Shown piece by piece: positions 1 to 11,303 of a stretch of DNA of 64,000 nucleotides; position 1 is the stretch's first letter; every line of letters begins with the position of its first letter. Source of the stretch: Ophioceras dolichostomum. Its lineage: Eukaryota; Ascomycota; Sordariomycetes; Magnaporthales; Ophioceraceae. The stretch is taken from contig PYST01000202.1 of assembly GCA_003049485.1 (NCBI GenBank), positions 1-64,000 of the forward strand, given 5' to 3'. The notes beneath the pieces are model-generated. The model worked only from the letters and a program-made list of their open reading frames with translations, was not told the origin of the DNA and searched no databases. The position numbers and the translations under genes are program-made.

Positions 1-190
1 GTCGCTAGCACGTCTCATACCCCTAGGGAGGTGGAAAGCGCTTGGCGGCGCTTTCAACAGACGTTAAAAATTCAACAACAACAACAACAACAACGAAGAC
101 ACTGCATACAGCTGCTGGTGGTGGGGACACCGTCTCCTACTTGAGCTGCCCACCACCCTCGCATGAGCCCCAGAACCCAAATGTGCATCC

Positions 191-703
191 TCAAAAAACT
201 CCAGGGGTAAAGTCCGCAACTTGAGCCTTGTCCACGATACCAGAAATGCTTTGGACGAAGGCCAAGTGCTCTGGATCCTTCTCTATGTAGTACTTTCGGT
301 CCTCCTCAGTCTCGAACTCGATGACGAACACATGCGAGATTCCATTCTGAACCGGGTTAGTCGACTTCCGGTCCACGACACGCAGGCCCGAGACGGGACA
401 CAAACGCAACACCTGGAAGACAATCGTACCTGAAGTCCTTCCGGGCTATTGTCTACTCCACCGATCCCTGACTTGACGTACGGCTTGTTCGTTGTCGGGT
501 GGACGCACTTGTCCTTCAGGGCAAGCATGCGTTTGCACGCCTGTTTCGGCGTCGTACGAGTCCGTTGTCAGCGGCTCGGCTCGCTATAAATCTTTGGGGC
601 GCTAGAACCGGGCAGGAGCTTGGTTGGGGCAACTCACCCCCTCAATCTCCTCAGCCGTCGCGAGGGGCTTGAACGAGAACATGACTACATGGACGATAGC
701 CAT
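191..703 (-). CDS. Dabb (stress-responsive A/B barrel) domain protein
   Basis: Three exons on the minus strand: 638-703, 430-540 and 191-346, giving 110 residues. Introns start GTGAGT and GTACGA and end CAG; both are phase 0. The spliced protein starts MAIVHVVMFSFKP, the first strand of a Dabb barrel, continues through GGVDNSPEG, which is typical of the family, and ends with HVFVIEFETEEDRKYY and a DPEHLAFVQ block. The length equals a single Dabb domain with nothing added. Fungal members are small dimeric alpha+beta barrels, some of them stress-induced and some acting as cyclases or decarboxylases in polyketide pathways. No polyketide synthase is nearby, so no substrate can be assigned. The family call is secure; the function is not known. 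Confidence 0.9.
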
Positions 704-2179
704 GGCCGCGATCTTGTTCGATTGTTCGACTGATTGTTCTCCAGAGTTGGACTGTTGCGAATTTGTCGTGAAGTCAATTGATCGATTCTCTCCTTCGGCG
801 CGGAGAGGCAGGGGACTGGTTGATGACTTGTAGTTCAAAGTGTACAGGGAATGGCGGGTGGCGAGGGATTGGTGGTGCGCTGATCGCGAGACGCTAAGTT
901 CAGGTGACGTCCCAGTGCGGGGTTGGAATTCGGGTAGGGCTGAAGGTTCACGGTCAATCCCATCACACACGCACTGAAGGTATGTACGTAAAAAGGCTGG
1001 CAGGTGCTCTAACCAACACATGGAGCCACGACCCTGGAGGCTCGAATCACTCCTCATCACAGCAGCTAATGGAGCCTGATGATGACTTCCCCGACTTCGG
1101 AGGGTCGGATGACGGTCAAATCCATTCCTGCGCTGCGGGGTCATCTGTCCACGGGCATACTTGTTTGCTTCCATATGAGCGGGCTCGTCGATACCGCCTA
1201 CCCTAAACGACGAGCCAGGAGAACTTGCGAGTTCCAACAAGTCTATAGCTACCAGACACCGAGGAAGGTGGGAGCTCGATCCCTGCCCGTATAAGTAGTC
1301 CCGGGTTTCTCCAGCCGTACTTGCCTGGCAGCCAAGACGCTTGAAAGCCAGTGGAAAGTTCCTTGATCACAACCTCGAAGTTGTCAGAAATACACCGGCC
1401 TCGAGATCGACGTAAATAAGAAGCGGCGTTGTGAGCACGGAGCCTACGGTTGTGGAAGGGAAATGGGCTCTAGGTCCCTACCCACGGTGATCCTTCTGTT
1501 CCCAGAAGCCCCCGGCCGTTGTTAGAAGCTTCAAGCAGCCTAATTTCAGGGGGTTCGGCTTAATGCCAAGCTGCGCTCTTGGGAATCGGCCTCGTACCAA
1601 GTGAATGGGCCGTACTGAGCTCTGACGCACCATCAGCAGGACCGAGCCAACATCACAGAACCTCACTTACCCATCGTCAACACGGAAGCTTTAGCTGTAG
1701 CACCCCCTTAAAGGGCACCCGCAAATAGATAATGCCCTTCTGACCTGTATTCTACGTGAATGACTCCAGGGTCACGATGGGGAAAGTCTAACTTCAACAG
1801 TGGAGCGTTCACCTCAAAGGGGGAATGACCCAGCAAAGTCAAGGGACGTCGACTAAGCACGTTTATTGGAAAAAGAAAAGGGCGACCTAATAGACAGCTT
1901 GGTAGGAGGCAAGTGGGTCAGCAAGTACAGGACTTGTAGGCTTCGATCCCCGACTCGGCTTCCATCAAGGCAACACCTAAGCCATTATCCACGGTAAAAA
2001 ATCCACCGCCAGACACAGGTAACTGTCGGGCTATAATCTTGTGATCATCGGTGTATATTATATAGTACTACGTAGGTTTCTCGCTCAAACACGTCAAAGA
2101 GTCTGTCTTACAGCCCCGCAAAGGACGGTAACTGTCTATCCAACCCCCGTCCCCAACGAAACTCTCCTCCCTCGCTAAC
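704..2179. other. Intergenic, no gene seen
   Basis: About 1.5 kb between two minus-strand genes. The frame of the first gene stays open upstream of its ATG, but that stretch has no recognisable protein character. Short T-loop-like strings occur near 1273 and 1950 but do not fold into a tRNA. Confidence 0.6.
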
Positions 2180-3826
2180 TCAACCCCCCTGCTCAGACCT
2201 CCACCTCTCCTCCCACCCCGGATAAAACGGATGCTCATCCAGCGTACGCGCCTCCCACCCCTCCGGCACGACTCCCCCCTCAACCTGCCTCCGCGCCCAC
2301 CCCTCCAGTGCCGCGAGCGCCAGCCCCTTGACGTGCGGCATGGCCTTGGGCGTCATCAGGTGCGGCGCGCCCTCGCGCAGCACGCGCGCCAGCAGGGCGG
2401 GCACGAACGGCTCGGTCCTCAGAGCCGTGAGTGGCGTGAAGACCGCCTTGAAGTTGAAGACAATGGCGCCGCTGAGAGGCAGCCGGCGCAGGGTCTGCCA
2501 GTCGCACCGCAGCTTCACGTCGTCGACGGAGGCCTTGCCGAGGTCCGCTTCTGCGAAGGCGCTGCGGCGCCAGCTCGGACCTTCAGCGACGGGGCTTGAG
2601 AAGAGGGGCGAGCAGTCCTCTAGCGTCCACTAGATCAGAAGGAGAAGGTGGTAAGAGAGGAAGATGTGTTAGCCTCGGTTGGTAGAAGCTAGCTGCTTCG
2701 CGTTTGAGAGCGCAGGACCTCAGCTTTCGTCATACTCACCGAGCAGCGCTGAATAGGTTGGTCCGTAGGCATCTTCACGAAGAACCTATCCATGCTAAAG
2801 GCCATCTTGGCCGCGTAGTCCGGCACGTGGGTGTGGATGTCACGCAGCGGCTCGTTGCGGTGCTCCGCCACATCCCACCCGACGGAGGAGCACACGACGG
2901 CCGCGCGCAGGTAGTACAGTCCGTCATTCTCGCTGCGGAGCATGAGCGCGAAGTCCTCGGGCACGTTGGCCGCGACGACGTCCAGAGGCGAGATGGAGGC
3001 GAGAAGGTCAGTTCGGGTGTCGAGGAGAGTGTTGACGAGGATGGACGAGTCGTTCTCGAGTCTGAAGTAGCGCGGGTACCTCTTGCAGAGGAACTGGACG
3101 ACCATCTCCATCAGCTCGCGGCAGGCGAGCTCAGAGCCTGGCTCGTGGAAGAAGATCCTCTCGCCGTGCGTTTTGAGTAGCTCCTGCCGCGCGGCCATGG
3201 TGCGCACGTAGTTGCGCTCCAGCTCGATCCAGTAGTCGGGCTCCAACTTCATCAGGGCTGATGACCGGCAGTTGAGGAAGTGTCAGTATTCGTGGAGACG
3301 TCTAGAGTAGCTGGAGCGGAGCGTCTCACTCACCCATTGTTTGATGATAGCCCCATCTGAATGGACGGAACGGGCGGAAAGCGGCTTTTGTGATGTCGAA
3401 ACCTTCATCACAGGGTTGAGGGTGTCGAACGCCGCTGAGTACGGCATAGTCGGGAAATCTCCCCAGAGCTCTGATGTCGCGGGTTGAGAAGCCCGTGGGC
3501 GTGAAGTATTCTCCATCTCTTGGGTGAGTTGCCCTTGTCGTCGGAAGAGCCCTCGCCTGGAGAATCGTGGGGAATGGCTCAGGCGTGGGCCTCTTAAGTT
3601 CCAGTGCTATTTTAGTAGTCGTTTTGCCATCAGTGCTCTCAGCTAGAAGGACGTGTCGTCGAGATGGGGGAAACTGAAGCCGGTAGTCAGGCGTCTTCGC
3701 TGAGGCTTTTGCAGGTCGTCTTAGGCGACCAATGAGCCGGGCTAAGCCGAAGAGGACCGCGAGTATCCATCCTCCGAAAAGGACCAAGGAATAACTCGAC
3801 GATCCATCAATTAGACGAACGGTCAT
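2180..3826 (-). CDS. HDOD/HRQ family 2-like heme-dependent oxidase relative with N-terminal membrane anchor
   Basis: Three exons: 3334-3826, 2740-3257 and 2180-2629, 486 residues. Donors are GTGAGT in both introns; acceptors are CATCAG and ATCTAG. The start is the first ATG (MTVRLIDGSS); the frame is open upstream only through a TTG. Residues about 11-35 form one hydrophobic segment followed by Arg-rich sequence, suggesting a membrane anchor with the body in the cytosol. The body matches the DUF3445/heme-dependent oxidative N-demethylase alpha-like family: the GYHQTMALMKLEPDYW junction rebuilt by splicing, the FRLENDSSILVNT block, SVGWD and a C-terminal TLRRLPLSGAIVFNFK motif. Bacterial relatives demethylate amines such as dimethylamine with heme and a reductase. 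Fungal members are mostly uncharacterised, so the substrate is unknown. Confidence 0.82.
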
Positions 3827-4714
3827 GACAGGCGCTTGCAAAAGAAACAATGGCGGACAAAAAAGCCCCTTGGTCCAGAGCCCTTTTATCCTTTCTATAC
3901 CGTCAAAAGTTCACATCGCCGAGCCAACCCACAGTCTGAAACGGAGGTTTGTGATGAACACACGGAGGACTGATGTACTCGACTGATGCTTGCTCATTCG
4001 TGACCGGCTGACGCTTTAGAGGCTCTTATCTCTTGGGGCTACCGGTACCCAGAATGCGTGGTGTTTCTGTGGGGTAGAGGTAATTATTTCCGTTACTGGG
4101 CATATCCTTCCATCAATGGAGATCGGGGATGGTTGAGCCAGAAGTAGGTTCTGAACTACCGAGGGATGCAAAGGCGATACTCGGCCGATCAGATTCCGAT
4201 GTGTACCACCCTCCACTACATCTCTGCAGGGCCAACACATACCCGCGTTAGAACGCAAGAAGCCAACCGCATGACCTCTTGGGGTACTAGTGAGGGGATA
4301 CGACCATGTGGTACAGATTCTGCGAGACATCTCCACACCCCTCCTCGCATATCGGGATTATAACAAGATTAGAAACCGTTACATCCCCCTCCCATCTTTA
4401 AGCCTATCATGACTCTTGTGGGGAATTTAGCTTGAAATATGAGGGCACTGCGTTATCAACTAGAAAGCTAGATGTTTGAGTAAAGAACAACCGTAGCATC
4501 AAGAGACTGGACCATAGCACCAACGCGAAATCGTTCCCCGCAGTGCCTCGCTGCCTATGGTTACCGTTTCTGAGAGTTCTAGCCCGAAGATAAGATATTC
4601 GGATCTCTATTCCTGGTGTAGTAAAGTGTTCACTCCTGGGTACCCAGACCGAACGCACGGGCGCGTGGGATCTGAGTACTATTCTTCCACATGCTGGAAA
4701 GAAACCAAACTGCT
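3827..4714. other. Intergenic, no gene seen
   Basis: Between the head of the HDOD-like gene and the tail of the monooxygenase gene. Only short overlapping open frames without family character. Confidence 0.55.
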
Positions 4715-6307
4715 TTAGACAGCAGCTACCGGCTTCTTAAAATGCTGCGTGAAATCATACCTCATCTCCAGTGCAGACAGCGCCAGCTCCCTCGCCAGGC
4801 CCTCGTCCTTTTCAGCGCGCTTCAGCAGCTGCACGAACTCGTCCGAGTCCTTCAGAGAGCCCGGGTCCTCCGTGTACCCGACACGACGGAAGTTGCCCTG
4901 CGAGATGGGGTCGATGATAGTCCTCCACTTCTCTATGCGCTTCTCGCTGTAAAGGTCAAGAATCGAGTCGTCGGCCACACCGTCCCAGATGCCCTTCAGG
5001 CAGTCCGATAGCCCGCCCACGTCGACGAAGCCGCCTGTGATCCCCAGTCCGCCCCATGGGTTGCAGAGGTGGGCGGCGTCGGCGGCGAGAAGCACCCGGC
5101 CTACTCGGAAAGAGGGGGCGCAGCGTTCTGTGGCAACAGCGTAATGTTAGCTCCAACTGAACATCTCGGTTTTTCGTCGTGCATAGCACATCCACCTCAA
5201 TGCCAGGGGGTCACGATGCTGAGTGTCGGAGACGTACGGTGCATCTTGTAAGGCGAAAAGTTTATGATCTTGTAGTCTGACGGCTTGGGAGCCCCAGGGA
5301 GGATCTTCTCCCATTTCTTCGGCTGCCGCTCCTTGAGCTCTTCGGTCGTCAAGCCAGCCGTCTCGCCATATGTTATGCGATACAAGCCGTTCGCGTCGAT
5401 TTTCGCGGCCATCTGCACGGCGAGAAGTGGAGGGAATCAGCATATTGTCAGATCAGACAGGGACAAGTAGGCAAAAGAATCAAAAAAAGAAGGAGAAACT
5501 TACGAAGAAGTCTTCAGGATGGATGATCATGCTGACGTCCCCCCACCCGAACTTGGTGAAGTCGTAGTACGTATTCGTCGCCACGATCTGCTTCTCCCAA
5601 GTGAACCCCGGGAAATCGTTCCCAAACAGGCTCCTCCGGACTTGGCTCGTGGCGCCGTCACACCCAACAACGTAGTCCCCCTCGATGCGCGTCTTCCCCC
5701 CATCAGGCAGTTCCACATCGACCCACGCCTTGTCCCCATCCTGCCCGACGTCCACGACCTTGTGTCGCCAGCTGACCTCCCCGCCGTGCCGTTCCGTGAA
5801 CAGCTCCAGCATGAGCGCGTCCAGGTCCTGCAGCACGAGGCAGTGCACGCGGTAGTCGAAGCCGTCGACGTCCGCGACGCACCCCGTGTCCAGCGTCGCG
5901 ATGTGCGCGAAGCCGTGTCCGCTCCCCTCCAGCTTGGCCTCGGGCGAGTCGTCGGCCACGCGGTACCGAAACGCGAGCTCCTGGACGACGATGCCGCGCT
6001 TCTTCACTTCGGAGAGCACACCCGCGCGGTCGAGGTCGATGAGCGCGGGAGCTCCGTAGTGCGCCGCTCGTGGCTGCGAGTCGAGCTCTGCGGTGGCTTC
6101 GAGGAGGTGCACTCCGATGCCGTGCTGGGAGAGCATGAGGGCGAGGAGGAGGCCCGAGGGGCCGGCGCCGACGATTATGACCTGAGCGAGTGTGGGAGTA
6201 GCCAACTATCAGGGAGAATCGATTTCTAGCAAGAGGAGATGCGGTTCTGGACGAGCGAGAGTAGAGGAGGGGGATGGCAAACCAACCTTTCTGAATGGCC
6301 TCTCCAT
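4715..6307 (-). CDS. FAD-dependent aromatic-ring monooxygenase (PHBH/phenol hydroxylase-like)
   Basis: Proposed four exons: 6287-6307, 5504-6205, 5238-5412 and 4715-5127, 436 residues. The first exon is inferred, because the long second exon has no ATG of its own. A 7-residue exon (MERPFRK) with donor GTTGGT and acceptor TAG restores the start. The other donors are GTAAGT and GTACGT. Class A flavin monooxygenase marks are in order: the FAD-binding VIIVGAGPSGLLLA near the N-terminus, the DG motif VVGCDGATSQVR, and the second FAD motif VLLAADAAHLCNPWGGLG. NADPH reduces FAD, and the peroxyflavin hydroxylates or epoxidises a small aromatic or polyketide substrate. The family is certain. The substrate is open, and no biosynthetic backbone gene lies nearby. 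The tiny first exon is the weakest part. Confidence 0.85.
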
Positions 6308-6834
6308 TGTTCCACAAATCGGAGCGCTGCAAGAGTGGAATGTTGTCGCCTCAACTGGCAACCTCGAAAATCTTCTCCAGTTGGTTTCGTAACCTGCGAT
6401 GCCCGCGAGAGCTGGAGGGTGTGGCGAGCGAGTTGGAGAAATGGGAAAGAGCAGAGAACGCGTGGGGAGGAGAGAGAGAGCACACCTTTCTTGCCGTCCC
6501 CGATTCCCCCTCATGACATATAATGTTGGTTCCATGGTTCCCGACCTAGCTCATGTAGGCACCCACTGTTCCTCTCGGCAACATGATCAGCGTGTGAGGG
6601 CGGCACGGCCATCTGCCGGCGGTTGGTTCATCTGTTTCCCCGCATGATGAACCGCCGTGCCATTCACTCGCTCGTGAGGGGTAAAATTCGGACGAACCTC
6701 CTTGACAGACCCCGGGATTCTTGGGAAACGGGTTTTAAAATCCCCGAGAAGCGAGAAGCCCCTGTCGAACAATGTCAATGCAGAGTTCGCAACAGGTCCG
6801 GCTGGTCTACCACGAAGACTACCCGCCTGCAGGG

Positions 6835-6983
6835 CCTGCAATGAATTGCACTATAATGTACTTTGCACTGTATCTGGTACCGCGTTACCTACTAGTGTAC
6901 GGTATGCTACCGCGTAAAGCACACGCGAATAGGTCGGAAATACAATACAAAGGGCAACATGATACATTACATTACATTGCAGG
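6835..6983 (-). mobile_element. Foldback MITE-like element, copy A
   Basis: 149 bp with ends CCTGCAATG and CATTGCAGG and AT-rich, TAATGTA-type inverted arms. The interior shares ACCGCGTAAAGCAC, GAATAGGT and AATACAATACAAAGG with the reverse complement of copy C (61274-61417), so A and C lie in opposite orientation. No coding capacity. A target-site duplication could not be set with confidence, since the flanks resemble an extended end (AGAGCCTGCA). Confidence 0.72.
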
Positions 6984-7158
6984 CTCTGTCCGCCTGGAAG
7001 CACACATCGTGCGCAACAACGTAAAGTGCAGTGACAACGTTGCGAACAGCAGACATGAAATCGACCAAAAAAATCAAGCAACCAAAAATAACCCACAGCG
7101 AACCCCCAAAACTCCAAATAGTGCTAGTGTGCAATGCCACACCATGAGTACCCTTGAA

Positions 7159-7530
7159 TCAACCCAACCTGGAACTCCATATAGCACCATTCTCTATGCC
7201 CCTTCCGTCAAAAGCGGTCCCACGCTTCCTTCGCCGTTGATATTCGTCCAAGAAAATCACGTCTCGCTCTTCCATCTCACAGCTGCACATAACTCCGAGT
7301 GCCATCGTCCGTCCGCCCACAGGACTGTCCCGTCTTCCCTGGTTCTCCTGGCAGAGGACGGTCCAGCCGAAGCACGAGCAGCAGCCGAGCCGGCCCTTGC
7401 AGTTGCACTTGCCGATCGTGCAGCCCTTCCCGAAGCCGACCTGCGACACGGGCGACTTGCAGCGCTTGCCGAGCTCAAACTCCTCGGCCCGCTGCTCTAG
7501 CTCGCTTCTGTTTCCTTGCTGTCCTAGATA
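7159..7530 (-). CDS. Possible exon of a small cysteine-rich protein
   Basis: An open minus-strand frame with no ATG at its upstream end contains a Cys-dense run (GKGCTIGKCNCKGRLGCCSC, then an FGWTVLC). Before it lies an acidic, charged stretch (ELEQRAEEFELGKRCK). This looks like a real terminal exon rather than chance, since seven Cys fall within about 40 residues. I cannot find a convincing first exon or signal peptide upstream, where copy B of the foldback element sits. The gene could be broken, or the frame may be chance. I do not recognise the family. Confidence 0.2.
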   Translation of the reverse strand, partial: YLGQQGNRSELEQRAEEFELGKRCKSPVSQVGFGKGCTIGKCNCKGRLGCCSCFGWTVLCQENQGRRDSPVGGRTMALGVMCSCEMEERDVIFLDEYQRRRKRGTAFDGRGIENGAIWSSRLG

Positions 7531-7623
7531 TTAGTTTTCGTTCTTCACTACTACTAGTAATTGAGGGCGAGAAACTCCTTTGACGATGGCTAGGTATATT
7601 GACATCTGCATCGACGACCAGGG

Positions 7624-7754
7624 CCTGTAATGTAATGTACCGTAGTTTCGGAACTGCTGTACATCCATTGAAGACGGTATGATACAGTGAATCGTACAAG
7701 TTGGTACCCTGTAAAACACATTACGAAAATACAATACATCACATTACATTACGG
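7624..7754. mobile_element. Foldback MITE-like element, copy B (diverged)
   Basis: 131 bp with left end CCTGTAATGTAATGTACCG and right end CATTACATTACGG, an imperfect inverted pair. The right arm shares AAAACACATTAC with copy D. The middle differs from copies A, C and D, so this is a diverged or separate subfamily member. Confidence 0.6.
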
Positions 7755-9228
7755 ACTCAGTCTACGGCCGAGAATTGTAGGCAATGAGCTAAGAGGAGTG
7801 GAGTTTTGGAAGGGATGAAGAAGCTTCTAATTGTCCTATTATTTCAGCCATGGCGCTCGCTTTCATATAGTGTAGCGAAGAAACTGACCACCGCCCATAG
7901 GTTTCGAGTGCAGAGCGCACAGCTCGATACAGCGCGCTTCGGCACATGCCGACCAAAAACAGCCTCCTGTTCTCCTCTCACAGCCATATCATCCTCCTTC
8001 ACTACTATATTTGCTGCTGCAGCAGCCGCGTCTGTGCCCGCAAAGCCGGCATATGTTGATATCGTGGAGGAAGGGGAGCAAGCTTCAAGATGGAAAGAAA
8101 GATGTTATGGTATACAATGGGCTACAGCCCCTGGTCATCTCTAAAACTAGCAGGCGGGTTTGCGAGCAAGCGTGACTAGTATGACTACCAAGCGAAACGC
8201 TAGCACAAAAGGACAACAAGCGGTTGAAAAAAATTAAATATGTAAATAGCCCTCTACCCCTCTCTCTCGTTCTCTCTCTCCTACAGAATAAATGGATGTT
8301 GACTTGAGAGATGAGATATCCACAAGCTCCAAACCTGGGAGAATAAGGACTAACACAAATTTAAGTGTGACTATTCTACACTAGTGAGCTGTCCTACATT
8401 ATGAGCGTTCAGGAGTTGGAAACAGTCACGGGATGAGGAAGAAGAAGACTGAGTCAGTCGAAGGTTCCGACCACAAGGGGATTACAGAAAAATTCGGACA
8501 ACCTCATGGGTCCGGCAGCGTCAAGAAGACTGATGAAGAAGGCCAGATAGCTTTTGCGGAGAGGATATGATGACATAGAACATGGTAGGTGGGCAGTCGA
8601 AACAACCGCCAGCCTACGGCCCTGGAGCTGTTTTGACCTCTGGGTATTACTAAGCGTCGATCCGTTGGTGGAATCACCGGATAAATAAACCTCAAGATAG
8701 CAGACCCGAGGGCGGCGAATACAAATGGATTGCCGGCTTGGAAGTTAGAGGCGCCAGGCCAGCTTGGTACCTCGCCTGCCACAGCCACACCTCGAGTTCC
8801 GGACTGCCGCTATCAGGCTCGGGTCCGACCAGCGAGTGTTCTTGCCATCTGGAGATATTTGAGCGTCGTACTTCGTACTTGGGTTAGGATGAGATTCTCC
8901 CTCGAGAGAGCCGCGGTCAGTCCGTGCGTTATTAGACCCCGCGTCGTCGGAAGTCACTGAAGCTAGGTACGCTACTGACCGCTGCACATTGGCGGTGCAA
9001 AAACAACGCATCATTCCACTTCCAGGGCTGTCGTCGGAGTGCAGAGATTAGAATATAACCGGCTGGAAAAAAAAAAGATTGACCTTGAATAGGGTGGTGG
9101 GTTCGTGCTCTCGCTCAAGCCATCCTGTTTTCTTAGCAAAGTGCACGGGCCCTGGGAAGCTTTTCATCGCACGTGACGGGTCAACTGACTGGGTGAGATA
9201 TGGTGCGCTGGAGAGCGCCAAAAAGACG
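7755..9228. other. Intergenic, no gene seen
   Basis: A short CT-rich microsatellite lies near 8260-8282. Open frames here (for example on the minus strand at 8504-9014) have no recognisable domains. Confidence 0.5.
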
Positions 9229-9337
9229 GGGCTTCGCCGGGATTCGAACCCGGGACCTCCACCAAGAACATTCCAGTGCTTCCGGAACGGAGAAACGTTT
9301 ACCCGAAGGTGGAATCATACCCCTAGACCACGAAGCC
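9229..9337 (-). tRNA. tRNA-Pro(CGG) with 37-nt intron
   Basis: On the minus strand the acceptor stem GGCTTCG pairs with CGAAGCC, followed by discriminator C. The D arm is GTCTAGGGGTATGAT and the T arm is CCCGGGTTCGAATCCCGG. The anticodon loop reads TTCGGGT around anticodon CGG, and the anticodon stem closes with GGTGG from the 3' half. An insertion directly 3' of position 37 (9265-9301, 37 nt) is the canonical place for a nuclear tRNA intron. The exons are 36 + 36 nt, giving a 72-nt mature tRNA. No CCA is encoded, as expected in eukaryotes. Discriminator C fits tRNA-Pro. Confidence 0.93.
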
Positions 9338-9520
9338 CTTTTAATTCGTTGAAGCAGTGATGCAAAGCGGCCGTTTATTAGTGATCTGATGCATCACTCG
9401 GCCGGTTTGTGGCTCGCGGGCAGGCCCCACTCTATGCGAGGCGGGCCCATACTCTGCAAGGCGGCCCACCCCGTCCACCAATGGAGCCGTTTGACGCTGC
9501 TTACGTAACAACCTCTATCA

Positions 9521-9907
9521 TCAGGAGAGCATCGACATCGTCGACGCAGGACTATTCATGTTTCTGTTTGGAAGCTCTGTACTGGCATCCTTGGATGGGA
9601 CGTGGTCGGCCTCTGACTCAGAGAATAAGAGCGAGCTGGTGCCTGTTTTATCACCGAGCATCGTCAGCATCCTTAGCTCCTGTCCAAAGGTGGCTTTGTC
9701 TATTGGTGATTCGGATGTCGCGCGAGCAGGGGCAAACGCCGGAAAAGCAGAGAGTTCAAGCGAGGGAGAGGGAGATGCTGGGCGTGGAGCATTTGCACTG
9801 GGCAAGCTTGGGTGGGCAAACTTAGCACCTGGATCCAGCATATCTCGCCAGTCCCCCCTCAAATCTGTTCCTGCCTTCAACCCAAATGCTCCGTCCAGGC
9901 TCGCCAT
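9521..9907 (-). CDS. Hypothetical 128-residue protein
   Basis: An ATG-started frame (MASLDGAFGLKAG) with no intron. It is rich in Ser, Pro and Ala, with an acidic stretch (SESEADHVPSKD) towards the C-terminus. There is no signal peptide, membrane segment or known motif. The opposite strand is also open over the same region, which lowers the weight of this call. I do not recognise it. Confidence 0.25.
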   Translation of the reverse strand: MASLDGAFGLKAGTDLRGDWRDMLDPGAKFAHPSLPSANAPRPASPSPSLELSAFPAFAPARATSESPIDKATFGQELRMLTMLGDKTGTSSLLFSESEADHVPSKDASTELPNRNMNSPASTMSMLS

Positions 9908-11303
9908 CTTCTTCTCGTTCTTGCTTTACTGGGGGGTGCTATCTGAGCTATGGTAGGTTCCGGCACTACGGTTCTGGGAACAGTTCTTCTTCATCCGTTA
10001 GCAGGAAAGGGAAACATGTCGACTGGGTAATATAATTACCAGGTATCACGTCGTTTTGTGACGATAGGGATGCCATTTCGGTATACGGTAGGCTGAAAAT
10101 CCCGTGGACGGCAACGGCACGAAAGATGAAGCCCGCCTTTAGCGCTGGAACGCCTCCTGCGCTGTTGGGCCGAAGGTGTAATATTGCTCCAAGGACAAGA
10201 ACCTCGAGGCTCCGCGTCGCTATGGAAGGAGGGAGTTTTCTTTTCTATTACATAACGGCATACTTCTTCGTTCTATCCCGCATGACCTCGAAAGCGGATC
10301 AGTCCATAATGGCGGGGAACTGGATGACGAGTGGGCTGTGATCAAGACTATTAGTTCAACTTCCGCGCAGTGTACATCCCTGGTGACGATAATACCATCA
10401 CCCACATCGGAGAGTAGGTACGTTTTGTTCTTTAAAATATGCATAATAACCCATTTAATGTCATGAATCGGCCAATTGATGCTAACGCTGACCCAGCTGG
10501 AAAATCAAATCACAGTTCTTCTCCATCGTTCTCACCGAGGTGACCGCTCTCTACTGAGACCGGCCTTTATCCTCACTATGGCATTCATGATGCTCTAGAC
10601 AACTACATCCCTATTCAAACGGACCCTGAACCAAGTGCCGATCCCACTTAATGAATAGGTTCTACGTGTCACCTCAAAACCATATCGTCAGCCCTGCCCG
10701 TCTCGTCGCCCCTATGTGAGCGAAACACTAGTCGCTTCAGGGGAGTCGAAGTGGTAGAGCTACCTCCACAATCTTCATCCCGAGCCCACCCCTCGCCATA
10801 CGTATATGGACGCTGGTATCACTCGCCCACGGTTGTGAGTGGCGCTGTAAGGAGTCAACACCGTTCCTGTCCCTCAGTTTCAAACGAGGCACGGCTTCGG
10901 GCAGGCATGCACCGGCTTGGGGGTCATAAACAGCTCCTGCCCTGGCCACTGCGAGAACTGCGTCCTAATTATTCTCGCTCCTCTTGAAACGGGCAACAAG
11001 ACACACACATAGATACTCACATACACAAGAGGGGCTCAGTTGCTCTCCAGTGTCCAGCGCAGCCCCAAGTGCGAAGCAATCCGAAACGAACAAGAAATAG
11101 CAAACAGAATCCCAGTGAGAATCCAGACAGCACGAAGATGGGCCAGACACATGGCTTAGATATACTGTAGTAGACTGCCATCTACCTTCGGTCATGGTAT
11201 AGGAACACTCTGATCTTCATGGTCATACACTTCAACTGGCCCCTCCGCCTTCCCATTGCCCACGTACAAGTACCCAAGGTGTCCGGCTAGCACGGCCCCG
11301 GCC
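9908..11303. other. Intergenic, no gene seen
   Basis: Lies beyond the 3' end of the reductase gene. Only short frames without domain character. Confidence 0.5.

Noticed and set aside
602..1240. Long minus-strand frame upstream of the Dabb start
   Set aside because: Only its last 22 codons before the GTGAGT donor are the Dabb exon; the upstream part has no family character and starts well before the natural ATG.
1260..1970. T-loop-like strings (GAGCTCGATCCC near 1273, GGCTTCGATCCCC near 1938)
   Set aside because: No acceptor stem or D arm could be folded around either.
5519..6229. Long plus-strand frame opposite the monooxygenase
   Set aside because: Antisense shadow of a conserved FAD enzyme exon.
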